This document shows positions 54,439 to 61,518 of a stretch of 64,000 bases of DNA, piece by piece. Below the pieces are notes generated by a model. The model did no database searches, had not been told where the DNA came from, and saw nothing but the letters and a program-made list of their open reading frames with translations. The stretch comes from Candidatus Nitricoxidireducens bremensis. Its GTDB lineage: Bacteria; Pseudomonadota; Gammaproteobacteria; Burkholderiales; Rhodocyclaceae. The stretch spans positions 310,001 to 374,000 of the forward strand of contig JAOTRT010000002.1 of the NCBI GenBank assembly GCA_030247725.1, given 5' to 3'. Made by a program: the position numbers and the translations under genes. The number at the start of each line of letters is the position of its first letter. The stretch's first letter is position 1.

Positions 54439-56754
54439 ATGCCCGCCCTCCGTACTGCGCATCGCCAACTCTGCGCCGCTGTAGTGGCCGCAACGCTGGT
54501 CTGCACCGCCCACGCCGAGGCCGTCGCCCTCGACGTGCCTGCCCAGGACCTGGGCTCCGCACTCGGGCAACTCGCCCAGCGGACGGGCATCCAGATCCTG
54601 TTCTCGACCGAACTGGTGAAGGGCAGGCAGGCACCAGCGCTGAAAGGAAGCTATGCGCCGGACGCAGCCTTGCGTGCCCTGCTCGCCGGCAGCGGGCTGG
54701 AGGCCAAGGCGCGGGGGGCCGGCACCTTCGCCGTGGCAGCCATGGCGCAGCCGCGGGCAGGGTCTGCGGAACCGGTGCTGTCCGAGGTCTCGGTGGTCGC
54801 CATGAAGACCCGGATGCCCATCGCGAAGACACCCGCCTCCGTCAGCGTCGCCGACCAGGAGAAACTCGATGAAGCCCAGGCGACGAGCATCCAGCCCGTC
54901 GTCCGCGCCATGCCCAACGTGGAGATGGGAGGCGGCCCCCGCCTGGATGCCCTCATCCCCACCATTCGGGGCGCCCAGGGTGCCTCGGTGACCCTGCTGC
55001 TGGACGGCGCCCGGCAGAACGATCTCCAGGGCGTCGGCATGAAGGCGCCGTTGTACTCGGACCCCTACTTCCTCAAGCAGGTCGAAGTGCTGCGCGGGGC
55101 GTCGTCGTCCCTGTACGGCAGCGGCGGCAACGGCGGGGTCATGTCCCTGACGACGATTTCCGCCCGGGACCTGCTCGACGAAGGCAAGGGGGCGGGCGGC
55201 GGCGTGAAGATCGGGCGCGCCACGGCGGACAACTCGACCCACTTCAACGCGCGGGCCTATGGGGCCACGGAAGTCGTCGACGCGCTGGTGGCGGTAGGCA
55301 GGCATAGCTGGAACAAGGTGCGGCTGCCGGATGGCAGCTACCTGGCCCCGAACGACGGCGGCTCGATCACCGGGCTCGCGAAGCTCGGCCTGAACCCGAA
55401 CGGCGAATCACGCGTCGAGTTCTCCCACCAGTTCTACGACAGCGACAACTTCGCGCCCAACAATCCGCAGGTCAAGCGCTACAAGCTGACGACCGATCCG
55501 TTCAACGTGGCCATCCCCTTCCTGCAACCGACCCATGTCAATCAGTACAACACGGTGATCAAGGCCGAATACGGCGGCCTCGACGGCACCGACAAACCGC
55601 GCATCGAGGGAAGCGTCTACCAGAGCTTCCTGTCGGTCGCCGTCGATCCCTATGGAATCGACCCCAACTACGGCAACGCCGCGACGACGAGCTACAACCT
55701 CACCCGAACGAAGACCGACGGGGCCAAAGGGCAAGTAGACCTGACGCTCGGCGACCACCGCCTCCTGGCAGGCGCCGACCTGTTCTCGGACCGGATGGAC
55801 GCAAGATCCGGCACGACCACCAGCACCGTCAACGCACCGGGTTACCGCCGGGGCATGGGTTTCTTCGCCCAGGACGAGATCGCCCTCGGCGGCGGCTGGA
55901 AGGCCACGCCGACCCTCCGCTACGACCATTACAAGGCCACCACCGGCATCCTCAAGGAGAACAGCGCCAGCCGGGTCTCCCCCAAGGCGACGATGGCCTG
56001 GGAAAGCGGCTCGGGCCTCATGGCTTACGGGAGCTATGGCGAGGGCTTCAGAGCGCCCTCCGTCATGGAGCTGTACCAGAACTCCCAGGTCGGCATCTTC
56101 TCCTGGTTCTACCCCAACGCCGACCTGCGGCCGGAGATCGACAAGACCTACGAACTGGGTGCCAAGTCCCAATGGCAGGGACTCTGGGCCCCGGGCGACT
56201 CCCTGAAGCTGCGGGCAGCCGTCTTCCGTTCCGACATCAAGGACCTCATCAGCAACGTCGTCATCGGCCAAATTTCCACCAATTGCCCCGTGACGGGTAC
56301 CGGCTGCAAATACCAGTACCAGAACATCCCCCATGCCCGCCGTACCGGTGCGGAGTTGGAAGCCACTTACAAGCAGGGCCTGTGGCAATACGATCTGGGC
56401 TTCGGGCGCGTCCGCGTCACGAACATGGATAACCGCGACGGCCTGTTCTCTCCGCCGGACAAGCTGTCCCTGCAGGTACGTCGCAAGCTCCCCGAGCATG
56501 GCCTGTCGGCATTCTGGAACAGCACCCTCATCGGCGCCCAGGACTATGACGCCACGGTGCTCCGGCGCCGCGCCGGCTATGCGGTGCACGACCTGTTCCT
56601 GAGCTGGACGCCAACGGCGCAGAAAATCCGGCTCGACGTGGGAGTCTCCAACCTGTTCGACAAGGCCTACGTCATCTACCAGTCCTCCAACGCCTACGCC
56701 AACGCCTACCAGGAAGGCCGCAGCCTCAAGGTCGCGGTCAGCGCCGATTTCTAG
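54439..56754 (+). CDS. TonB-dependent receptor with STN signalling domain
   Basis: 771 residues. Signal peptide (1-26, AHA|EAV), STN domain (about 28-100, ALDVPAQDLGSALGQLAQRTGIQILF), plug domain (about 130-250, with IRGAQGASVTLLLDGAR and EVLRGASSSLYGSGGNGGVM), and a 22-strand barrel ending in aromatic SADF. The haemoglobin-receptor-like elements, such as YGEGFRAPSVMELYQNSQ and NLFDKAYVIY, place it among haem/siderophore-type receptors. Neighbours suggest a metal, possibly copper, but the ligand is not visible. It is the output gene of the sigma/FecR pair. Confidence 0.92.
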   Translation: MPALRTAHRQLCAAVVAATLVCTAHAEAVALDVPAQDLGSALGQLAQRTGIQILFSTELVKGRQAPALKGSYAPDAALRALLAGSGLEAKARGAGTFAVAAMAQPRAGSAEPVLSEVSVVAMKTRMPIAKTPASVSVADQEKLDEAQATSIQPVVRAMPNVEMGGGPRLDALIPTIRGAQGASVTLLLDGARQNDLQGVGMKAPLYSDPYFLKQVEVLRGASSSLYGSGGNGGVMSLTTISARDLLDEGKGAGGGVKIGRATADNSTHFNARAYGATEVVDALVAVGRHSWNKVRLPDGSYLAPNDGGSITGLAKLGLNPNGESRVEFSHQFYDSDNFAPNNPQVKRYKLTTDPFNVAIPFLQPTHVNQYNTVIKAEYGGLDGTDKPRIEGSVYQSFLSVAVDPYGIDPNYGNAATTSYNLTRTKTDGAKGQVDLTLGDHRLLAGADLFSDRMDARSGTTTSTVNAPGYRRGMGFFAQDEIALGGGWKATPTLRYDHYKATTGILKENSASRVSPKATMAWESGSGLMAYGSYGEGFRAPSVMELYQNSQVGIFSWFYPNADLRPEIDKTYELGAKSQWQGLWAPGDSLKLRAAVFRSDIKDLISNVVIGQISTNCPVTGTGCKYQYQNIPHARRTGAELEATYKQGLWQYDLGFGRVRVTNMDNRDGLFSPPDKLSLQVRRKLPEHGLSAFWNSTLIGAQDYDATVLRRRAGYAVHDLFLSWTPTAQKIRLDVGVSNLFDKAYVIYQSSNAYANAYQEGRSLKVAVSADF

Positions 56755-56763
56755 GAGCCCATC

Positions 56764-57372
56764 ATGAAACGCAGGGAACTGCTCAAACTCTCCTTGGCTG
56801 CCAGCGCGGGAGCGGCCCTGCCCGCCCGCGCCGCCGGCGAAAAGCCCACCGACGGCACGCCGGCCCAGTTCCTGCCGAAGAAAGCCCCCGATCCGGCGCC
56901 CCACGAGAACGACATCGAGAAGTATCCGACCTGCCCCTACTGCGGCATGGACCGCCGCTATAACCACAGCTCGCGCATGCTGATCCAGTTCAGCAACGAC
57001 CTGCCCGATCCCCTCTGTTCCATCCATTGCGCCGCCATCAGCCTGGCGCTGAACCTGTCCCTGGACCCGAAGGCCATCTGGGTCGGCGACAACGCGACGG
57101 ACGAGGAGCCGCGTCCCCTCGTGGAGGTTGGCAAGGCCACCTTCCTCGTCGGCAGCAGGCTGCCCGGCGTCATGACCTGGAACAGCAAGGTAGCCTACGG
57201 CAGCGCCGAGGCGGCAACGGCGGCGCAGGCGGCCCATGGCGGGGAATTGATGGACTTCGCCAGGGCCATGAAAGTCTCCTTCGCCGACCTGGCCGACGAT
57301 GTGGACCGCATGCGTCGGAACCGGGAGGAGCGGCGCCGCCGGGCGGCCAGGAAACCGTCGGGGGAGAAATGA
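56764..57372 (+). CDS. Tat-exported NosL-like metal-binding protein (paralogue 1)
   Basis: 202 residues. RRELLKLSLAASAGAALPA is a twin-arginine signal. The core has KYPTCPYCGMDRRYNHSSRML, with a CxxCGM motif as in NosL, then LCSIHCAAISL and a VEVGKATFLVGSRLPGVMT segment typical of NosL-type folds. The tail is very rich in Arg. It resembles the protein at 59335-59946 throughout. A periplasmic copper-binding role is likely by the NosL parallel. It follows the receptor gene after 9 bp, so it is probably in the same transcript. Confidence 0.82.
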   Translation: MKRRELLKLSLAASAGAALPARAAGEKPTDGTPAQFLPKKAPDPAPHENDIEKYPTCPYCGMDRRYNHSSRMLIQFSNDLPDPLCSIHCAAISLALNLSLDPKAIWVGDNATDEEPRPLVEVGKATFLVGSRLPGVMTWNSKVAYGSAEAATAAQAAHGGELMDFARAMKVSFADLADDVDRMRRNREERRRRAARKPSGEK

Positions 57373-58109
57373 TGCGGACCACGGGTCTTTGCACGCTGCT
57401 GGCAATCGTCGGCCTCGGCAGCGCCCAGGCCGCCTCCATCAAGGACTGCGAGGACTGCCCGGAAATGGTGGTCATCCCTGCCGGCAGTTTCACGATGGGC
57501 GCTGCGGGGCAGCCGAAAACCAGTCCGCCCCATGCGGTCGCCCTACGCAGCTTCGCCATCGGCCGGCACGAGGTGACACAGGGCCAGTGGCAGGCCGTGA
57601 TGGGCGCCAACCCGAGCCGTTTCGCCGAATGCGGCCCCGAATGCCCGGTCGAGAACATCAGTTGGCACGATGCGCGGGAATTCGCCAGGCGCCTGAGCGC
57701 CAGAACCGGCAAGACCTACCGGCTGCCTTCCGAGGCCGAATGGGAATACGCATGCCGCGCCGGCGGCGGGAACGACTTCTGCGGCGGCGACAGCGCCGAG
57801 CCGGTGGCCTGGTACGGCAACGAGTACGGCAATCCCCATCCGGTCGGCCGGAAGCAGGCCAACGCCTGGGGCCTCCACGACATGAGCGGCAACGTCTGGG
57901 AATGGACCCAGGATTGCAGCCACGCCAGCTACGCCGGTGCGCCGGCTGACGGTTCGGCCTGGGAAACGGGCGAATGCGCCAGCCGCATCCTGCGCGGCGG
58001 CTCCTGGCTGAGCGGCCCCCAGTACAGCCGCGCCACCCTGCGCTTCGGCTTCAAGCCGGGCTTCCGCGCCGGGGATTTCGGCTTGCGGGTCGTCAGGGAC
58101 GTGGAATAG
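57369..58109 (+). CDS. SUMF1/FGE-fold protein, probably non-catalytic
   Basis: 246 residues. Signal peptide (about 1-21), then MVVIPAGSFTMGA, RSFAIGRHEVTQGQW, NISWHDAREFARRLSARTG, YRLPSEAEWEYACRAGG, GLHDMSGNVWEWTQDC and RILRGGSWLSGPQYSRATLRFG in the order of formylglycine-generating-enzyme folds. The two active-site cysteines of true FGE, expected in the last motif, are Ser here, so oxidase activity is unlikely. Several other cysteines (KDCEDC, ECGPEC) may form disulfides. It overlaps the preceding NosL-like gene (ATGA). Confidence 0.87.
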   Translation: MMRTTGLCTLLAIVGLGSAQAASIKDCEDCPEMVVIPAGSFTMGAAGQPKTSPPHAVALRSFAIGRHEVTQGQWQAVMGANPSRFAECGPECPVENISWHDAREFARRLSARTGKTYRLPSEAEWEYACRAGGGNDFCGGDSAEPVAWYGNEYGNPHPVGRKQANAWGLHDMSGNVWEWTQDCSHASYAGAPADGSAWETGECASRILRGGSWLSGPQYSRATLRFGFKPGFRAGDFGLRVVRDVE

Positions 58110-58150
58110 GCCTATTCACACGGCCTGTCGAGACAGGTTCCAAACGGCGA

Positions 58151-58753
58151 TCAGCCTTCGGTGGACGGCGGCACGCGGCGACGGGAAGCCCGCTGCCTGA
58201 CGGCCTCGACCATCTCCTTGCCCTGGGCCGTCAACTTGCGCTGGAGGGTGCGGCGGTGCATGCCCAGCACGCGGGCCGTCGCGGAGATGTTGCCGCCGTG
58301 GCGGCGCAGGGTGTGCTGGATGTGCTTCCACTCCAGGTCGCCGAATCCCCGCTTGCCCTCCGGTACTGCCGTGCCCTCGTTCGCCGTGCTGCCGTCTTCG
58401 AGTCCCAGGGCACGGATGATCTCGTCGATATAGGCAGGCTTCGCCATGTAGTGGCAGGCGCCGAGCTTGATGGAGTCCACTGCGGTGGCGATGCTGGCGT
58501 AGCCCGTCAGCACGAGCACCCGTGTCGCCGGGTTGATGGCCTTGAGGGGACGGATGAGGGCGAGGCCGGAACGTTCGCCCAACCTGAGGTCGAGGATCGC
58601 ATAGTCCGGCGGCTGCTGCCGGGCGGCGGCGATGGCCTCGTCGGGGTCGCGCACCGAGACGGCCTCCAGCCGGCGGGCACGGAAGGCGCGGGTCAGCACG
58701 CGTGCCAAATCGGGATCGTCCTCGACGACGAGGACGTGCTTTCTCGGAAGCAT
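58151..58753 (-). CDS. RegA/PrrA/ActR-type response regulator
   Basis: 200 residues from the ATG at 58753. Receiver domain (about 1-120): VLVVEDDPDLARVL, phospho-Asp in YAILDLRLGERSGLALI, and Lys in HYMAKPAYIDEI. A Fis-type helix-turn-helix ends it (HIQHTLRRHGGNISATARVLGMHRRTLQRKL, about 152-182), with the HRRTLQRKL helix shared with RegA-class redox regulators. These control respiratory and nitrogen genes. No sensor kinase (RegB) is seen nearby. Confidence 0.88.
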   Translation of the reverse strand: MLPRKHVLVVEDDPDLARVLTRAFRARRLEAVSVRDPDEAIAAARQQPPDYAILDLRLGERSGLALIRPLKAINPATRVLVLTGYASIATAVDSIKLGACHYMAKPAYIDEIIRALGLEDGSTANEGTAVPEGKRGFGDLEWKHIQHTLRRHGGNISATARVLGMHRRTLQRKLTAQGKEMVEAVRQRASRRRVPPSTEG

Positions 58754-58861
58754 GATCGGCTCTGCACCTAGGGTTGGGGTGGTGCCGATTATGCTGGCGG
58801 GAAGCCGGCACACCAATAGGACATATCGCCGCGCGACATCCTGTCGCAGGGCGGCGACCGG

Positions 58862-59338
58862 TCAGAACTTCCCTTCGTCGAGCCCCGCGGCGGCCTCGCG
58901 CGTGACCTGGTCGTAGCCCAGGGTGCGCTTGCCCTTGTGGTCCTTCATGAAGTCCGCCGCGTCCTCCTTGGAGGCCAGCGGCACGAACTCGTGGCCCATG
59001 GGGCCGAGCACGTCGGAGCCCGTCACGTAGAGCGCCTTTCGCGCATCTACCTTGCCGAGGTTGTAAAAGTCGGTGACGTAGATGCCGGCGATGTCCTCGC
59101 GCCTGTGGCCGGGCGCGTACTTCGGCAGTTCGTGGAGGAATTTGAACATGTCCTTGGCGCCGTCGAAGTGGTGGGCGTGGCCGTTCTTCCAGACCACGCT
59201 GGCGACCCAATTCGGATACTTGGCAACCAGCATGCCGCAGACGGGACAGAGGTCCTTCTGTCCCGGCTTCGGCACGGCCTGGGCCGCCGCAACGGAGGCC
59301 CAGGCAGCGAACAGCAGTGCAATGAGGAGGCGCTTCAT
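58862..59338 (-). CDS. nosL: Nitrous oxide reductase accessory protein NosL
   Basis: 158 residues. Signal peptide (1-19, no lipobox cysteine seen). KDLCPVCGMLVAKYPNWVASVVWKNG (about 28-53) carries the CxxCGM copper motif, followed by HHFDGAKDMFKFL, YVTDFYN and YVTGSDVLGPMGHEFVPL. NosL delivers Cu(I) for the Cu-Z centre of NosZ. NosZ is not in the window. The start overlaps the end of the paralogous Tat protein gene (59335), so the two are co-translated. Confidence 0.9.
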   Translation of the reverse strand: MKRLLIALLFAAWASVAAAQAVPKPGQKDLCPVCGMLVAKYPNWVASVVWKNGHAHHFDGAKDMFKFLHELPKYAPGHRREDIAGIYVTDFYNLGKVDARKALYVTGSDVLGPMGHEFVPLASKEDAADFMKDHKGKRTLGYDQVTREAAAGLDEGKF

Positions 59339-59946
59339 CCCTTGTGCTGTTGTTCCATCATGCGCTTGCGGCGCTCTTCGCGGTTCTTGCGGATCATTGA
59401 CACATCGGCCGCCATGTCGGCATAGGCTGCCGCCAGGGCCTGGTCGAAGCCGGCCAGCTCGCCGCCGTTGGCGGCCTGGGCGGCCTTGGCCGCATCGGCC
59501 GTCCCGAACGCCACCTTGCTGCGCTTGGTCATCACGCCCTTGAGGCTGCTGCCCACCAGGAAGGTGGCCTTGCCCACTTCCACGAGGGGCTTGGGCTCAC
59601 CGGCCGCGGCGTTGTCGCCCACGTAGATCGCCTTGGGCTCCCGGTCCACGTTCACCGCCAGGCTGATGGCGGCGCAGTGCAGGGAGCAGGTACCGTCCGG
59701 CAGGTCGTCGCTGTACTGGACGAGCATGCGGCTGTGGTGGAACTGTTTGCGGTCCATGCCGCAGTAGGGGCACTTGGGGAATTTCTCGATGTCGTTCTCG
59801 GCGGCCTTGGGGTCCGCAGGGCGCTTGGGCACAAACTGGGCGGGCGTGCCGTCGGCGGCGCAGGCGGGGGCCTGGGCCTGGGCAGCGCCGGTGGCGAGGC
59901 CGGCACCGGCGGCGAGGGAGAGTTTCAGCAGATCGCGGCGATCCAT
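59335..59946 (-). CDS. Tat-exported NosL-like metal-binding protein (paralogue 2)
   Basis: 203 residues. RRDLLKLSLAAGAGLATGA is a twin-arginine signal. It matches the 56764 protein along the length: DGTPAQFVPKRPADPKAAENDIEKF, KCPYCGMDRKQFHHSRMLVQY, CSLHCAAISLAVN, VEVGKATFLVGSSLKGVMT and an Arg-rich tail with NREERRKR. Fused context with nosL (4-base overlap) supports a copper role. The two copies point to duplication around the central FGE-like and regulator genes. Confidence 0.85.
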   Translation of the reverse strand: MDRRDLLKLSLAAGAGLATGAAQAQAPACAADGTPAQFVPKRPADPKAAENDIEKFPKCPYCGMDRKQFHHSRMLVQYSDDLPDGTCSLHCAAISLAVNVDREPKAIYVGDNAAAGEPKPLVEVGKATFLVGSSLKGVMTKRSKVAFGTADAAKAAQAANGGELAGFDQALAAAYADMAADVSMIRKNREERRKRMMEQQHKG

Positions 59947-60031
59947 GATGGCTTCCTTTCTGGGGTTGGAATACTGCAGAGCAATATTAGTCCCCGCGAA
60001 TATGTAGTCCCTGCGACATGTTGTCGCAGCC

Positions 60032-60733
60032 TTAGAGCACGAGCTTGTACATGACGAGATAGAAACGGATTCCCGACCAGAGCGTCGACACGCCCAAGGC
60101 GATGACGAACAGGGCCGCGCCCTTGAGCAGCCAGCCCCGCAGCCGCGGACCGAGCCGGCCGAACAGGAAGGAGGCCGAAAGCATGGCCGGCAGGGTGCCG
60201 GCGCCGAAGGCCAGCATCAGCAGCATGCCCTCGGGTGGCGAGGGCGCCGTGGTGGCCTGCACGGCCATGGCCATGGTCATGGAGCAGGGCATCAGGCCGT
60301 TGATGGCGCCGCCGATGGCGGCGCCGACCACCGGCCCCTTTTGCGTCGCCGCGACGAACTGCCCGCGCAGCCAGGCGATGGGCGCGAAACCGACGGAGTT
60401 GCGCACCGGCGAAACGCCGAGCAGGTCCAGGCCCAGCAGGATGACGATGAGGCCGGCGACGATCTGCAGCACGCCCTGGGCGAGGCCCACCATGCCGGTG
60501 GCGACCAGCACCGTGCCCACCAGCGCAGCGACGAGGCCGACGAGGGCATACACCGAGATGCGGGCGCCGTGATAGGCCAGATAGGGCGACACGCCCTTGG
60601 CGCCGAGCTTCATGAAGAAGCCGGACACCAGCCCGCCGCACATGCCCAGGCAGTGGCCGCTGCCCAGCAGCCCGGTCATGAAGGCGAGCCAGTAAGAGAA
60701 CTCGGCGATGTGCTGGTGGTGCGAGTGGTCCAA
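60032..60733 (-). CDS. SafE/TauE-type (UreH-like) membrane protein
   Basis: 233 residues. The start is His-rich (MDHSHHQHIAEF), followed by six membrane helices. GLLGSGHCLGMCGGLVSGF with a conserved CxxxC and GAINGLMPCSMTMAMAVQA with a second Cys are typical of the sulfite-exporter TauE/SafE family proteins next to cytochrome oxidase assembly and copper genes. Related proteins serve in cbb3 oxidase maturation or copper/cytochrome assembly. The His and Cys suggest metal handling. It is read in the same direction as the NosL genes, 85 bp from them. Confidence 0.85.
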   Translation of the reverse strand: MDHSHHQHIAEFSYWLAFMTGLLGSGHCLGMCGGLVSGFFMKLGAKGVSPYLAYHGARISVYALVGLVAALVGTVLVATGMVGLAQGVLQIVAGLIVILLGLDLLGVSPVRNSVGFAPIAWLRGQFVAATQKGPVVGAAIGGAINGLMPCSMTMAMAVQATTAPSPPEGMLLMLAFGAGTLPAMLSASFLFGRLGPRLRGWLLKGAALFVIALGVSTLWSGIRFYLVMYKLVL

Positions 60734-60835
60734 TGCGAAGCTCCTACCGGGGGCCCAGTCCGGGCTGGCGTTGCCTCGATACCATCCCCTTTGTCTGCAC
60801 GTATTCGCGAAGTTGGGTAACGGGCATCAACGGAA

Positions 60836-61168
60836 TCACTTGGCGAGCAGCCGAGCGACGGCGGCTTCGAGTGCGGCGAGGTCGTGTTCGACGATGTTCC
60901 ACACCAGGGACAGATCGACACCGAGATATTGATGGGCAAGGATGTTGCGGGCGCCGGCAATCCGTACCCAGGGAATCTCCGGGCACTCGGCAGCCAAGGC
61001 CTCGGGGCCGATATCCCTGACGATCTGCCCCGCCACCTCCAGGTTCCGAATGACCGCATCCTGGGTCTTGCGATCCTGCAAGAACAACTCCCGGCCGTCG
61101 GCGGTGTACTCACGGATACGCTGCAGGCAGTCCGCCAGGTGGCGCAGGAACACGCCGCGGTCCTTCAT
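60836..61168 (-). CDS. hepT: HepT-like toxin (DUF86, RNase)
   Basis: 110 residues. The HEPN-type motif R-x4-6-H is seen in ARNILAHQYLG, with AVIRNLEVAGQIVRDIG earlier. HepT proteins are HEPN ribonucleases inhibited by the partner MntA through AMP addition at a tyrosine near the motif. The gene overlaps the mntA stop by four bases. It lies between the SafE-type gene and copA but has no evident link to copper. Confidence 0.87.
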   Translation of the reverse strand: MKDRGVFLRHLADCLQRIREYTADGRELFLQDRKTQDAVIRNLEVAGQIVRDIGPEALAAECPEIPWVRIAGARNILAHQYLGVDLSLVWNIVEHDLAALEAAVARLLAK

Positions 61169-61455
61169 AAGGGCCGGGCCTCGGCGAGGATGCGGTCACG
61201 CAGATAGGCGCTGAGGGAGCGTTCCGTCACCACATCGGTCCGGCGCCCCAGCAGGGATTCGATCTCAAGCTGCAGCCCGACCAGATCGAACAAGGACCGC
61301 TCCGGATCGAAGTCCACCAGCAGGTCGATGTCACTTTCGGGGGTATCGTCGCCACGGACGACCGAGCCGAACACGCGGACGTTGTGCGCCCCGTGGAGGC
61401 TTGCGGCAGCGATGATTTCGGAGCGCCTGCTGCGCAGGCTGTCGAGGGTCGGCAT
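61165..61455 (-). CDS. mntA: MntA-like nucleotidyltransferase antitoxin
   Basis: 96 residues, minimal nucleotidyltransferase. VRVFGSVVRGDDTPESDIDLLVDF has the GSx10DxD motif, and the C-terminal LQLEIESLLGRRTDVVTERSL has the third acidic residue. It should modify and silence HepT. It is encoded first, with a four-base overlap to hepT, the usual order of this toxin-antitoxin type. Confidence 0.9.
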   Translation of the reverse strand: MPTLDSLRSRRSEIIAAASLHGAHNVRVFGSVVRGDDTPESDIDLLVDFDPERSLFDLVGLQLEIESLLGRRTDVVTERSLSAYLRDRILAEARPL

Positions 61456-61518
61456 GGCCGGTCGGGGTTCTCGATACGAATAATGCCGAAGTTTAGCCGG
61501 ATCGCCGGCAGGCGCCTA

